Below are positions 11,085 to 23,592 of a stretch of 64,000 bases of DNA, piece after piece. The notes beneath the pieces were generated by a model. That model had not been told where the DNA came from, searched no databases, and saw only the letters and a program-made list of their open reading frames with translations. Made by a program: the position numbers and the translations under genes. Location of the stretch: contig NC_068937.1 in the NCBI RefSeq assembly GCF_016801865.2, positions 34,871,692 to 34,935,691 on the forward strand. The letters run 5' to 3'. This stretch comes from Culex pipiens pallens. Its lineage: Eukaryota > Arthropoda > Insecta > Diptera > Culicidae. Every line of letters begins with the position of its first letter. Within the stretch, counting starts at the first letter, position 1.

Positions 11085-11944
11085 TGTTGCTTCGCGAATG
11101 AGCTTTAGAAAATGTTGCACATTTATTGAATGGATAAACTTGGGTCAAAGGCAGCCCAAGGGGAGGGTGGTACAGGAATGCTTCCAATCAGATTGGGTTG
11201 GCGGGTAATAAGAAACAAACTAAAAAAAAACTTATTTTCGCTAAGCTTAGAGTACTTTTTGTTCTTGTTTTTGGCGTTCGGCGAAGTTGGGTTGGGAAAG
11301 TGGAGTGTGCTTTATCGTTTCTTGATTTACTGCTTCCGGTCTTCTGCTAATACCATCATTGTTCAATTTTCAGTGCACTCTCGCTGGAGCTATACTTTGG
11401 GACGACATTTTCTCCTCTCCTCGAGACAGTGCTGCTTTGTTCGGAGACCCGATAAGATAAAAAGGTTGTCGGTGGGGAATGTTCACTTAACATTTTGAGG
11501 TCATAATTTTTTTTGAAATTCAAAATCTACAAAATTCATGAATTTTAAATAAAACTCAAATTAAGTTCATCGAAAATTCCCCCAAATTTATTGATCACCT
11601 CTACCGAGAAAAGCTATTAAGGACAATGTTGCTAACTTTCCCTGCTGTAAATACAATGTACGCGGCTTTTCCTTGGTGCGTTTGGCGTCCTTCCAGTTCT
11701 TGGCGCGGTAGACACATCTTCCAGGCTATTGCTTGCTACCATCCAAGTCCGTGTAGCGCGTGTTTTGCAAGGCCTCACGCAAAGATTAAATCGCATCATC
11801 AGCCCCGGCCTTCCGGTTGGCGAACGAAGCCAGCTTTGTTGTCGTGGTTGGGCTACAGCGTGTATTTGAAATCCAGGGTTGGGAAATTAAGGAAATAAAT
11901 AAAAATTCAGACGAAAAAAAAAACAGCAGCAAAATCAAAATTCA
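11085..11944. other. Unique island right of the hAT element
   Basis: GC-richer, single-copy within the window. Frames of 122 and 90 codons on the plus strand have no recognisable domain and differ little from chance. I cannot support a gene. Confidence 0.4.
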
Positions 11945-12402
11945 GAGAACATCACTTAAGTGCTTATAACTTTTGGTAGGGTTGTCAGATCTTTAATGTT
12001 TTGGGCTCGTTGATCTTGTAAATTTCTTTTTAAAATGTGGGATTTTCTTACAAAATTATAACACTAAAATTTATTATTATTTTTTTATTTTTTTTTACCC
12101 AAAGACAGATCGAATGAGACCAAAACGGTCAAAAATGGTTTAGCCACGCAGAAAAAAATGATGGTAATATTCATCAGGAAATGGTTACAGATTTTGTGTC
12201 AAAAATAAATTTTCATCAGTTTCTGGTGAACATTCATCACATTTTTACACATGTTTTAGGTAATATTACTCAAAAAAGAGGTAATATTCAACCTACCAAA
12301 TTTTCAACAACTCAGATAATCAAGTGCAATTATTTTGATCAAGATCCATCACATACAAAGACATTTGCTTAGAATTTAATTCTGATTCGATATGTAAATG
12401 GG
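11945..12402 (+). mobile_element. Family Z fragment
   Basis: Contains CACTTAAGTGCTTATAACTT, then AGGGTTGTCAGATCTT, then GACAGATCGAATGAGACCAAA, and near the end GATTCTGATTCGATATGTA, all in the order seen in the fuller Z copies at 23885-25124 and 48900-49300. Both ends are missing and the middle (12140-12330) holds unrelated ATTCATCA-rich text. Confidence 0.65.
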
Positions 12403-12600
12403 TAATTCTCTACCAACTCACACGAAATCGGGAAAAATTGCCCCGAAATCGGGAAAAATTGCCCCAAACCCTCTTCGATTTCCGTGAAACTATGTCCTAA
12501 AGGGTAACTTTTGTCCCTGATCACGAATCCGAGGTCCGTTTTTTGATATCTCGTGACGGAGGGGTGGTACGACCCCTTTCATTTTTGAACATGCGTAAAA
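12403..12600 (+). mobile_element. Family V fragment (GAAATCGGGAAAAATT repeat)
   Basis: Starts TAATTCTCTACCAACTCA, then GAAATCGGGAAAAATTGCCCC (split duplication), CCTCTTCGATTTCC, CCTGATCACRAATCC and ATCTCGTGACGG. The same blocks occur in order at 44371-44591. Start resembles the GAGCAATTCTC terminal group. Confidence 0.6.
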
Positions 12601-14160
12601 GAGGTGTTTTTCAATAATTTGCAGCCTGAAACGGTGATGAGATAGAAATTTGGTGTAAAAGGGACTTTTATGTAAAATTGTACGCCTGATTTGATGGCAT
12701 ACTCAGAATTCCGAAAAAACGTATTTTTCATCGAAAAAAACACTAAAAAGGCGTAAAATTTTACTGATGAAAACGAGAGCCAAAAACAAAGAATTTTGTT
12801 TTTTACAGTAGCTTTGTGAAAACATGACATTCAATAATTCTTACTGTTTTACAATAATACATTATTTAGAATAAATCAGATTCACAGTTTTTAAGAGTTC
12901 GTCGACTGAAAATTCAGGATTAAAATTGTAACTCTTAGAAAAACTAATTTTCCAACATTTTCAATTTTTGCAAGGATTAACCAACCAAAGTGAGGATCAA
13001 TATTGCCCAAAAATTAAATTTGTTAAAAAGTTTTCTGATCTCTTGATAAATATTTGGTGAAAGACAATTAGTTAAAATAAAAAAAACATTCTTTTTTCTA
13101 AAATGTGGCTTTAGTTTTAAAACAGCACTCTTTATATTCCAAATAAAACAAAACAAAATGTTTTCGATTTTTTCTGAGTTTATTTTGGATCATTACAAAA
13201 TACTTTTTTTTTTGTAATAAATCATAGCGTGTTAAAAATTCATTATTTAAAACATGACAAAAAAATGTTTTTTTTTTCGAAAATATTCAAATTTTCTAAA
13301 TTTGCAATATGGGTATCAAACGAAGCAAAATTATATGCTTTTTCACTTAATTAGATTTTTTTTGAAAAATAGTAAAGTTTTCACAAATTACTGTATTTTT
13401 TAAAAAATACTCAAATAAAAATAGTAAAAGTTTTCACAAATTACTGTATTTTTTAAAAAATACTCAAATTTTCAAAATAATATGGGTATCAAACGACGTA
13501 AAATTGTGATATGAAGCATACACAATTTGAAGGTATGTATGAAGCATGCAAAATTTCGTTTCGTTTGATAACCATATTTTGATAATTTTAGTATTTTCGA
13601 GAAAATACGGTAATTTGTGAAAATTTAGGTATTTAAATAAAAAGAAAACTCTAATAAATTGAAAGAGCAAACGAAATTTCAATCTTTTGATAACCATATG
13701 ACAAATTATGAAAATTTTGAGTACTTTTGAAAACTACGGTTTTTTGTGAAAATTTTAGAAATTTACAAAAATATTTTAATAAAGTAAGAAAAATCAAAAA
13801 ACTTACTAGATTTTCAAAAAATATATTTTTTGTGAAAGCATTAAAAATTTAACATGATATGGTTGAATTAATCGATTGAAGAAAGATTTAAAAAATGAGT
13901 TATCATTTATTATTGGCGAAAAGATTATTGTTTTTTTTATCGGTTTTTATTTATTGAATATCTCAGTGTTGAAATCAAATTTAAGGGATCTGTGAAGGTC
14001 ATGTAAGGCTTTGTGAGCTGCATAAAATCGCGTCCTTAACTCAATTTGGCCTAAAATGCACATGCGACAAGATAGCATGATAACGACGATGTGCAAAAAG
14101 AAAATAATCAAAACATCACATAATAAAATGACCATAAAATAATCTTATTAGTATTGCTAT
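12601..14160. other. Very AT-rich DNA with degenerate direct and inverted repeats
   Basis: 13367-13410 and 13423-13466 are a direct repeat (AGTTTTCACAAATTACTGTA then TTTTTTAAAAAATACTC). Inverted versions (GAAAATACGGTAATTTGTGA) lie at 13603-13622, and ATGGGTATCAAACGA is repeated at 13311 and 13483. This looks like a decayed element with internal repeats. No gene seen. Confidence 0.5.
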
Positions 14161-14822
14161 TTTATTGAAATTTATTCGATGCAAATGGCAACAATTTAAT
14201 TTTTATTTTTTAGTAATGATATTTGTAAAAAAAAATCCCATCTCTGCACTTCCTTCCTCCTTTTTCTAGCAGCTTGCTCCTTTTCCCAGCCCTGCCATTC
14301 TTCAGCTTGAGCCTTTTGGAAAAAGGAAAAGTTTATCATATCAGTTGTTGTTAATCTCGCCCGTGCTATTATCTTGCGCGTCTTATTTATGCTTTTATTG
14401 AAAGTATAAATATGCGGTGTATGAATTTTGGGCTTGGAGCCCAGGTTGATGAACAGCAGCAAGACGGAGGTCGGTGCGATCGCTTCCATAAACAACGCCA
14501 TCGTTGGACAAGGTTCACTTCCACCAAATTAAGAAGAGGGGTGGTGGTTGGTTGTTGTTGGCAGTCTTGTTTGTAATGTGGCAACGATTAGGGGGAAAGT
14601 TTTGCGGGCGGAAATTTATGGTGTTTATCGTGTGGCGCGCGAGTTGGGTAAATAAATTAATTAGTGCAAATATATAGAAGTACACAAACTGTGGGTGCTG
14701 GGTTGTAGATATAGTAACCGGTTATCTGACTTAAACTTCAATTTCGATCAAAACTTAAGTTTAAGCAAGCATGTCATAATTAATTGAATTTAATTTGTTT
14801 TTCGACGATTCACAGCACGTTA
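14161..14822. other. Unique island
   Basis: GC-richer single-copy text. The minus-strand 101-codon frame (14196-14501) has a charged stretch near its C-terminus but no family signature; unsupported as a gene. Confidence 0.35.
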
Positions 14823-14824
14823 TA

Positions 14825-15037
14825 CAGTGGAACCTCTTTTTACGCGGTGCGTTACGTTTTTCTAATTTGTCGATTTCTCAGGAACGACCCAACAATTTTG
14901 CAATGTTTTAAAAGCAATTTGTAGGTTTTGTTCAGATCTACAAAACGCTTTTTGAAGCTTGCAAACATATTGTATGGTTCTAGAGAAATCTACGAAACAA
15001 AAAGCGTTACGCCACCGCGTAAAAAGAGGATTCTCTG
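14825..15037. mobile_element. Tc1/mariner-type MITE, 213 bp
   Basis: Flanked by TA on both sides (14823-14824, 15038-15039). Ends CAGTGGAACCTCTTTTTACG and (reverse complement) CAGAGAATCCTCTTTTTACG match over about 38 bp with few changes. TA duplication with a CAGT-type terminus is typical of Tc1/mariner derivatives. No transposase. Confidence 0.85.
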
Positions 15038-15039
15038 TA

Positions 15040-17094
15040 CTCATTAAACTTGTTCGGAAAGCACACAAATCGATACAATTTGCAAACTCCGACACGAAAA
15101 GCAAACGAAAAGCTTCAAAGTGTCAACAGTGTGTAGTGTCGTAACTTTACCTAATTCATTACTCGTTGAAATCTTCTCTCAGTTGGCTCTGTCGAGCGTC
15201 GAAAACTTAATTGGGTGTCAAAAGTTTGCTTTCGGAGCTTTTCCGAGATTCTTACACTAAACAAAAAGCCTTTTGAACTTGCACACACACACATAGGCAC
15301 TCAGTTATTAGTACACACTTCTTTTTTTCTTTTTTCGAAGGGGAAAAGGCTCCCCCTTGCAGATTTGGAAAGCTTTCCACACCGAGCTGTGTCGTGTCGG
15401 GAAGAAAGAAACGGCAATTTAATTCGCAATTTATTTTCGATGTCACCAGCTCCTGGCGGGGTTGTTTCGAGGGGGAGTCCCCCAAAATTGGGTGTGTTTT
15501 GCTGGGTCAGGTAGTAAAAACTGGAAACTGGATCGAACATGGGTTGTTTTTGAGATTTTGATACTTTTAAAGAATTCTTGTTCAACCACTTCATAAGGAC
15601 TTTTTTCATTTTTTTTAGGTTTAGTTAATGACATTGCATAATTTGTTTGCTTATCAAATACTTTGCAAAATTACACAAGATAATTTCCTGAAAGATTTAG
15701 TGGGTTAACAGAAAAGCATGGTATTGGAAAATAAGTTTTTGTTTTTCTTGTATCGGAAATGAGTATAGATTGGTTTTCAATTTTCAATTCAGTTTTTATT
15801 AAGTAAATAATCAATTCACAATTTGTTTTGCAGTTAAACCTAATAGAGATTTGGAGGTCCTATGTGTTAATAAATTTGTCTTTCGACACAATTGGTTATT
15901 CTAAAGGCTAATCACAAGTAGGAAAAAGTTCAAGAAAAAAAAACCCAACAAAATTGCTATAGAAAGGGGATAGTTAGAGGAAAAGTTAATGAGTATAGAT
16001 TGCCGAAAGTGCATTGCTTCAATTGTAAAAAAGTCATCAAATTCCATGACAATTCCCAAAAAAACATTCAAAGGTTGGGAAAATAACTGAAATTTGTTTT
16101 GCTGCTGTTGTTTTCAACATGAATTACTTAGGTTTCAAATTTATTCCCTTCCCCTTAATTTTTCGCATCAATTTTAAGAGGGCCTTAAATTCATTTTGTT
16201 ATGTTTGCAGTTCTCTACAAATCAAACCAAGTTTCAAAAACGTGATTTGCATCAAGTGTCACGAAATGCATTATACTTAAAAACGCTTATTCCATTGACT
16301 GAAAAATGCAAAAAATCAATGAATGTACAATGTGCATCCTCTGTCACAAACCCAAGACCCCGCGCCCCCTCCCCCAATTTATGGACGTAATTTTTGTACG
16401 AATCCTTAAGATTGTTAATGAAAATACAAAGTGATTTTAATTTGAATCTTTTTTGGTCAAAATATTAGGTTTTTTTATCTGATTTTTCAAAATATATTTT
16501 CTATCTTTGCCAATTTCTGAATAAACATTATTTCTAAAACACCAAACAAATGTCTTCGAATATCATTTTTAGATATTGCTGACTCGACCTTCAGTTCACA
16601 GCTAGCATACTTGTTGAACAACAGTTCCAGCAACAATTTTCAGTCTGATAAAAGCTTAAACAACTGTTGAAATAGTTTGCAAACTAAGGTTGCACTCTTG
16701 GATAGGTTGAATATCATAAAAAGTTTTTCTATGTTTTTGTTCCCCTCCTCTTGTTGATTCATTTTAAATTTTAGATTTTTGTTTTTTTTTATAATCACGA
16801 CTATTATTTGGAAATGTTCCAAAAATACAAACATCAAAAACATAGAATTATAAGTTAAAATATATCGAGTTATTTTTGCAATAAGTCAGAGAACCACCTT
16901 TCTACAAATAGACTTTTTACTTTGAGGTTATAAAACTGAGAAATTTAAGTTTTTTGTTTTATTTTCTATATTAGTTTTTAAGTTCGTTTTTTGGAAATTA
17001 GCATTAAGTTTTGAGTTTTATTGATGTTTTTTAGTCAACTTACTGAAACTTCAAGATTTTTTAACCTTCTCTTGATATTAAAAAAAATCACACA
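15040..17094. other. Unique island (15040-15540) then AT-rich DNA
   Basis: 15040-15540 is GC-richer with a CACACACACA patch near 15283. Overlapping frames on both strands reach 102 codons without motifs. 15541-17094 is AT-rich single-copy or unrecognised old repeat. No gene called. Confidence 0.4.
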
Positions 17095-17740
17095 TAAGGT
17101 ATTGGGGTCCTTTTCGACCCCAAACTTTAAAAAAACGTCAATAATCCAGTTTTTGACCGATTCCGGTTCTTTTGGTCACAAATGAAAGCTTAGAACGTCC
17201 CCTTTCCGAAACCGACCTGGAAAACCGGATTTGGTCACTGTGGCACCGGGAATCGGCTACAACCGAAAAAGTACTTTGACCTCAAATATTAATATCAGGG
17301 CCAGGTGACCTACCGGTTCCGGAAATCCGGAACATCCGAAAAGTTCATATTTTAATGTTTTTCACATATATGTGATACCAATACTCTCATGATAGTTGAA
17401 ATTGATCCATAAAACTTACTAAAAACACAAAACACTATTGCCAGAACCACTCTGGAGTGTTAGTGGACCGGCTTCCGGGTACCCGATGAACGGCCAACTT
17501 GACTTTTTTGGTGAAAATCCATCATGTTGCACATCAAACTCCATGAAATTGAAGGATATGTCCATCTTTGGTAATGCCGTTGTTCGTTGAGCCATCCTAG
17601 CCAATCTGGAACCAGTTACCGGTGGCCCCTTGGGGACACTTCCGGAATATGAGAGAAACCCTATTATCCGACATATCAAACTTCATAAAATTGAAAGATA
17701 TGTCAATCTACGGTCATGCCGTTGTTGTTGTTCGAGATGA
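17095..17740. repeat. Degenerate tandem repeat block rich in CCGGTTCCGGAAATCCGG
   Basis: Units share phrases such as GGTATTGGGGTCCTTTTCGA, CCGGTTCCGGAAATCCGG and ATATGTCMATCT..ATGCCGTTGTT; the last phrase occurs at 17548-17588 and again at 17694-17732, about 146 bp apart. It looks like an old element with internal tandem repeats, lying just beyond the truncated 3' end of the LINE fragment. Confidence 0.5.
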
Positions 17741-17819
17741 AAAACATTTATAAATGATCAAAAAATGCCTTTTACCCGAAATTTACAATTTTATTTATTG
17801 ACAGAAAATTCACCAAAAT

Positions 17820-19336
17820 TCAATTCATTCGATCCATTTCCATTTCGTGGCGGTCGAAGGTGTAATCGTACCGAATTGGAGCGGGTGATCTGGTGAAGCT
17901 GATACTTTTACATTTGCTGGGGTTCACCTTCATTCCGTTGAGATTACACCACTCCTGAATCGCGTCGATGTCCTGTTGAAGAGCGACGCAATCAATGGTG
18001 GACGCCACGGTACGGAAGATCTTCAAGTCATCAGCATACAGCAGTTTTTGAGACTGCAATCTTTGGAAGATGTCGTTGACGAAGAGAATGAAGATCAGCG
18101 GTCCCAGATGGCTTCCTTGGGGGACTCCAGATGGAATCGGGAAATTCCTCGATTGGACGCCACCGAGACGGACGTAGCCAAACCGCCTCGAAAGGTACGA
18201 ACGGATCCATGCTGTCAGCCACCTTGGGAACCCCAGCCGGTCTAACTTAGCGATAATAAGCGTGTGGGGTACCTTGTCGAACGCTTTGGCGAAGTCGAAG
18301 TAGATCGCGTCAGTTTGCTTGAACTTTTCGAGGTTTTCATTCAGTGCGCTGACGTACGCCATCAGGTTGGATACCGTGGACCGTTTTTTGACAAAACCGT
18401 GCTGGAACTCGGAAATTACTACCTGGGCGGCAGAGTACATTCCCTCGTGGATAAGCACCTCGAAAACTTTGGGCAGGCAGGACAGGATGGAGATTGGCCT
18501 GTAGTTTTCAGCAGCCGTAGTACTACCGGTTTTGTGAATGGGTGTGATCGCTGCAAGTTTCCATTCGTCGGGAAAAGTTCCTTCAGACAGAGAGCGGTTG
18601 AAAATTACGCTGACTGGTTTAGCTAAATGCTCAGATAGCCGTTTGATGAAGGAAGGTGGGAGCCGATCAGGACCGGCACCTTTCGATGGATCGACAGCGT
18701 TCAGGGCGGATTTTACGTCTGCTTGTGAGAACTCTGGTTGAGGAAAATAGATATCATATGTTGGAAGGTCGTTCAAATAATCGGTCGAAGCAGAAGGTGC
18801 ATCCGCCTCGTACACGCTACTGAAGAAGTCGGCAAAGACGTTTGCAGCGTCCTCCGGATTCTCAGCGGTGGAACCGTTGAGCGAAATCCTTGTCGGAAGG
18901 ACACTGGTACGTTTCCTGCTCCTCACGTATTTCCAGAATGACGATGGGTTGTCTTTCAGGTCCACTTGCACCCGATTCAAGTAATCGCGGAAGAGTGAGT
19001 CTTGCAGCAATTCGTACTCGATTTCCAGACGGTCGACAGCGGTTTGATTTTCTGGTGTGCCGGCTTTGAACAATCTTTTACGTGCTTTCCTCAGAATGTT
19101 CCGACGATTTCGCAGATCAGCATTCCACCATGGAAGCTTCTCAGTCCGGTTGCGTGAGACACGCTTTGAGGGAACGAACTGTCGCACGATTTCGTAAAGG
19201 ACGTCGTAGAAGATCGTAGTCGAAGTATTGGAGTCCTGATCTTGCAGAATGTCATCCCAGTCAATGCTGCTGAGGGATTCGGTGACACGGTCAAAGTCGC
19301 AGCGACTGAAATCCGGCTCAGCATCCTCGATTCTCG
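17820..19336 (-). pseudogene. LINE (jockey-like) ORF2 fragment: reverse transcriptase, truncated at both ends
   Basis: A single open frame runs from about 19336 to a stop at 17820; the 455-codon part from 19187 begins at GTG but the frame is open further upstream, so no real start exists here. Counting from that GTG: linker region 1-150; fingers/palm entry with FPDEWKLAAITPIHK at 205-219 and NYRPISIL at 228-235; motif A FDFAKAFD at 297-304; motif B GVPQGSHLGP at 354-363; catalytic motif C YADD at 384-387; motif D WCNLNGMKVNPSKC at 413-426. The order and the DFAKAFD, PQGS and YADD signatures fit non-LTR retrotransposons of the jockey group. The endonuclease domain is missing upstream. The frame stops soon after motif D, so the thumb, the C-terminal cysteine motif and the 3' UTR are gone. 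The lack of stops suggests a fairly young copy, but it cannot be active alone. Confidence 0.92.
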
Positions 19337-19739
19337 TATATAAGCATTTTGGGCGTTTTCAAATGTTAGGTCAGATTTTAAAAAATCTGAAAATATTTTT
19401 ATCGTAAGGTTCAGACTATTTCACATAAGAAGGACTATATGCGCTTGTTTTTTTCTTTTGGGCTGAAAGGCTAAGAATGCGGTTGGTCCATCTAGCCACT
19501 ATATGCGGTCCGATTTCGCCCACTGTGCACTGTTTTGTGATATATCTCTGCATCGAATTTCTTTTCAGGAAATGTTCTGGAAAATCTTACTAGAACTGCA
19601 CTTTCAAGCCAACTAACTCAGCCAAGAATTATATTATTTATTATTAATTTATAAATCAAAATATTTGAAGTTTATCCCATCGCACCTAAAGCACCATAGA
19701 ACTGAAGTACTAGAATCTTTAATTTTCCCGCCAAAATCT
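19337..19739. other. AT-rich junction DNA
   Basis: The first 80 bases share the 'CAAATGTTAGGTCAGATTTT' type phrase with family Y interior (compare 9796-9818). The rest has no recognised content. No gene. Confidence 0.4.
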
Positions 19740-21103
19740 CACTCTCTCTCAACGCCACTCTTCCACGCGTGCGCCACCCACAAACTTGCACGCAAGTCGC
19801 CGAGTTTGACCCCCAATTGAGCGCTTGTTGCTCTCGCGAGAGTCCATCGCTTCGTCACCGGTGTGTCGGATTCCCGAGGCCAACCCAAAAGTCAACATGC
19901 CCCCGTCGTCGCGTTAGTCACTCGTCGAAACGCTCCGAATGCGGTCGCGTGTGTGTTGGTGGTCGTCCACGGGTCAGGAAGTTCCGTTTTTTTCGGCGGG
20001 TCCAGTTTTTCGGAATAATAAGAGCAAGATTTGCGGATCGCCGCGCGGGACCGCGGGTGTGTGTTTGTGATGGTGGGAGGGGGTCGCCGTGCAGTGCGAG
20101 TAGCATAACTTGCAGGCGCGCACTGGTGAAACTTCAAGCCTTTTTACTGTCCTGAGAACGCGCAGTGCGGGGTGGCGAGATGATTCTGGGCCTCAATTTT
20201 GGGTGGCTGGTGTGAGTGCTGGGAAAAGAAAACAACCCAAACCCGCAGGAGGGAGGGGGTGGCGCCACCGTCAGTTTTTGCCCCAAGAAGTGACATAACC
20301 AAAACCAAAACCATTCCGGAGGGGTAGAGTGTGGAGTGGCGCTGGAAGAAGTGGTTCCGGCGAGAAGGTAGTTTATGCCGTAGAAGCTCACGCGGAAGGT
20401 CGTCGGCGCGGGACGTGACCTCTCCAATTTCGGCGGATTGTGTGAGTTCGACTGGAAAGCCGAGCAAGCAGAGGAGTCGAAAATTTTCTTCCGAGGAAAA
20501 GCTTGGGATGAGGGAAGGAAGCTGGAGCAAAAAGTGTGCGAAAGTTCAAGCCTGATGGGAATAGATAAGAAGGAAGGAAGGCAAGTTCATAAATGTGAAA
20601 GAGGTCGTCGTAATCCGATACACTTTTGGCAAATGTAGAGATTTCTGATTTCGGAACTTGCCAAGCTTAGCTCCACGTCGCGCATAGTTGTCAAAGTGTG
20701 ATAAAAGACGTGAAGTTCACCAAGGGAGGAAGCCAAAGTGCGAAATCGTGAAGAGAGAAAGCAAAAAAAATATTGGAAAGTTCCACCCAAGTGTTGCTAA
20801 TTTGGGATTTGTGATTGTTCTTGGGAGGAGTTTTCACACTTTCTAGAAAGAAGAAAAGTTTCAAAATACCGAAGAGAAAACGAAAAAAAAAAAAAACGAG
20901 GAGATTGATGAGGGTGTGTTTTAGTCGGAAGAGTGCTTGTGCTTTCCCCCTGGGGGAACTCGGTGTTGGCACAAGGAATCAACATCAACGCGCAACGTGC
21001 TTGGCAAGCGAGAAAACGTGAAGTTCTTCGGGTGGAAACGTCTAGCAGAGAGAGCAGTTCGAGGAACATCGAGAACAGTAGCAGCAGAACGATCCTGGGA
21101 AAT
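19740..21103 (+). promoter_or_regulatory. Candidate host promoter and 5' untranslated exon
   Basis: About 1.36 kb of unique DNA, clearly richer in G+C than both sides, with CTCTCTC and GCGCGC-type patches at 19740-20060 and a purine-rich, transcript-like composition after 20300. A TCAGT initiator-like motif lies at 20271-20275. The block ends in GGGAAAT|GTAAGC, a strong donor with GT at 21104-21105. Many short upstream frames and stops in all frames argue that it is untranslated rather than coding. The expected gene would lie to the right, beyond a long intron, possibly outside the window. Alternative: a non-coding RNA exon or just a regulatory island. Confidence 0.35.
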
Positions 21104-21819
21104 GTAAGCACAGACAGAGAATAACTTTGAGATGCATGTATTTACGATGGGCTACATAGCGGATATTGCGGAGCTCGGTTTGGGACGAACAGCTGTTCGT
21201 GATGGAAAATCTTCTCAATGTAAAATGCATTATTTCAGGAGTTTATTAAAAAGTTTTAGCGAACGTCGCTGGGCACTCAGTAACGAAACATGGGGAAAGT
21301 TTTATTACTCCAAACAAATGAACGCTTTTGAACTATACAGAGCATCTGTTGGGCGGTTCAAATTACACTGAATTACTTGAATCAATTCAACACAATGAAA
21401 GAAACAGCTTTCGGAGGGGTCAAATATCAGGCATCTTCTTCCCAAGCTTTTTTTTTCAGTTTGCTGAAAGGTTAAACACATTTTGTGAAAATTGGTGAAA
21501 ACAGCAAACTGGATGGAAATAGGACGGAATCCTTAACCATGTGAGAATTTTAGCCCTTCGATTTTTTAGCCAATACGGATAGCAAAACTTGGTATCAATA
21601 CAGTCTTGACTCTATTATCGAAATTCCACGAAAAAAAATTGCTGCAAAATCTGTTATGAAAGGTTACATTTTTTGTATGAAATCCACTATGACAGATTTT
21701 GATATATTTTTCCTATGGGTGTATGTAAAGAACAGAAGAAACTTGCACATTACAACTTATGGCCTTTCTGCAATCACTTAACTTAGAATTTTCAAGTTGT
21801 TTGGACTACCTTGGTTCAA
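21104..21819. other. Unassigned AT-rich DNA
   Basis: No gene recognised. If the donor at 21104 is real, this would be the start of a long first intron. A 79-codon plus-strand frame at 21132-21371 shows no motif. Confidence 0.4.
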
Positions 21820-22916
21820 CTACAATCAACTTTAGTTAGGTTGTTACGGAAGCAATCTACAAGATGGTACGATATCAATCAAACATCTAGTTGTTTAGAA
21901 AAATACTTATAGCCTATTTGCAAACAACCTACGCATTACAATCAGCCTACTCATAACTGTCACTTCTGACCCTGTCAACATAGGGGAAATATACTCATTT
22001 TAAGCATAATAAGCGGTCTTGTTTGAATGATGCTGGATAATCTGGAGTGTTCCTTGAAATATACCAAAACCAAGTACACCAACGAGTAGAGCAACTTTTT
22101 GTGAACATTTCTGTGTATTTTCACTTTTATTGAAAATTATGCTATTCCTTTTACAAGCATTTAAAAAAAATATTTTCCAAATGCATTCTAATCAGTAGAG
22201 TGCATTGGGCCACGCCCATTTTCCTATTTTCAGCTTAGTTCTTTTTTCATCCAAAAAATGATGAAATTTTAAGCGAACACTCACGAAAAGTAGCATTTAT
22301 AGAGAAAATTTCCTGGCATCAGTGGCTCACTCCAACAGGCGCTAATGGTGGTGTTGGTGGCCACCCTTTCTTCTTTATTTGCCTTCGCTTTTCGCTCGAT
22401 TTTCTTCAGCCTTCGATTGGAATGGGTCGTCAAAATCTAAACGTCAAAAGACTTGGCGCGTTTGTTTTTTTGATGGAGCTTGCTAATTATTTACATGTTT
22501 CGGGATTGTTTTTCAAGTAAGTGACTAACTAATGTGCAAAAGAACATGTTGCCGGTGGTTGGAAGATATTTTATATCTTATGTGCTGCTCAAAATGACGA
22601 GAAATGGTCTCGCAAAATAGAAATTATGATCAAAAGTGCATTAAATATGATCTTTTCGGCCAGTAAATTTGCGTGCCTACTTGAGGCGGTGCTGTTGCTG
22701 GTAAGTTTATAGCCTAAATAGTATTTTTGGCTATAATCGAGCATCAAACTCTTCATATGAAGAAGATAGGTGTTTGATTAGAAAGGGTATATTTCCCCTA
22801 GTCAATATAATGTTGCCAAAAAATCGTAGCAAACTGGGTCCGATATTTGATTGACATCCTACAACCTTGGTGATTGCTTCCGTAGAAAGTAAAAACCAAA
22901 GTTAAGTTGATTGTAG
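21820..22916. mobile_element. Element with CTACAATCAACTT ends, 1.1 kb, carrying a nested hAT-like MITE
   Basis: Left CTACAATCAACTTTAGTTAG..ACGGAAGCAATC pairs with the reverse complement of the right end, CTACAATCAACTTAACTTTG..ACGGAAGCAATC, over about 45-50 bp with gaps. No duplication is clear. The element at 21982-22800 lies inside it. Confidence 0.65.
21982..22800. mobile_element. Nested hAT-like MITE with AGGGGAAATATAC ends, 819 bp
   Basis: Ends (T)AGGGGAAATATACTC and (reverse complement) TAGGGGAAATATACCC. The flanking 8-mers GTCAACAT and GTCAATAT match at 7 of 8 if the left one overlaps the terminal T, which suggests hAT. The interior is mostly unique text, including a GC-richer stretch at 22310-22470, but no transposase frame. 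Confidence 0.65.
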
Positions 22917-23190
22917 ATACCTATGCCATCACTGCCGTTATCTGTAATCAATTTAGACAACTTGCTTGGTTGTCATTCGTTGCTATGCAGCTGTTTAACT
23001 TTGATATACATACAAATATCAACTTTGCGATTTTTTCCATTATAGAAGATCTGATTTCTGATTCTGGATTCAAATTGGAAACGCTACGAACAATTTTCTA
23101 TGTCAGTTTTAAATTTTAAGATTAAGTTAGTAGGGATATTGAATTGTTTGGTCCTAATAATTTTTTTAGCAAATTTGGTTCAGACAAATC

Positions 23191-23264
23191 GATGCCTCTG
23201 TGCTCTCTTGTACTAAGCTTGCTGGGATTCCTACCTAGTTAGCATAAGAGAGCATAGAAGCCTC
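23191..23264. mobile_element. Small imperfect palindrome MITE
   Basis: Left GATGCCTCTGTGCTCTCTTG and reverse complement of the right end, GAGGCTTCTATGCTCTCTTA, pair over about 28 bp. A relative of the left half is at 32727-32760 (GATGGCTCTGTGCTCTTTTG). Confidence 0.6.
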
Positions 23265-23375
23265 TTTTTTTTAATTAAAAGATTGAGTTCAATAAATTAA
23301 TTTTATTCTTAAATATTTCCAAATCTGCACTGATTTTTCTATTTAATAAACACTGCATCTAATTAAAATGTTTAA

Positions 23376-23553
23376 CGGTGCACATCAACTAGACCATCGG
23401 TTACATTTTTGATTCATCCACCAAAGTACTGTCTACAGATATATATACAGCAATGTTCGTCTGTTTTGACAATCAGATTGTTGCAGAATTGGGTCCTTAA
23501 TTTCAACAATTTTGGAATAAGATGACAACAACATCCTTTGTTGCTGTGCACCC
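23376..23553. mobile_element. MITE with CGGTGCACATCAAC ends, 178 bp
   Basis: Flanked by TTTAA on both sides (23371-23375, 23554-23558). Left CGGTGCACATCAAC pairs with the reverse complement of the right end, GGGTGCACAGCAAC. The duplication contains TTAA, but I do not assign piggyBac on this alone. A lone left end is at 5054. Confidence 0.65.
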
Positions 23554-23592
23554 TTTAAATTGTTTATTTTGTAGATCGTCAAAAATGAAGAA

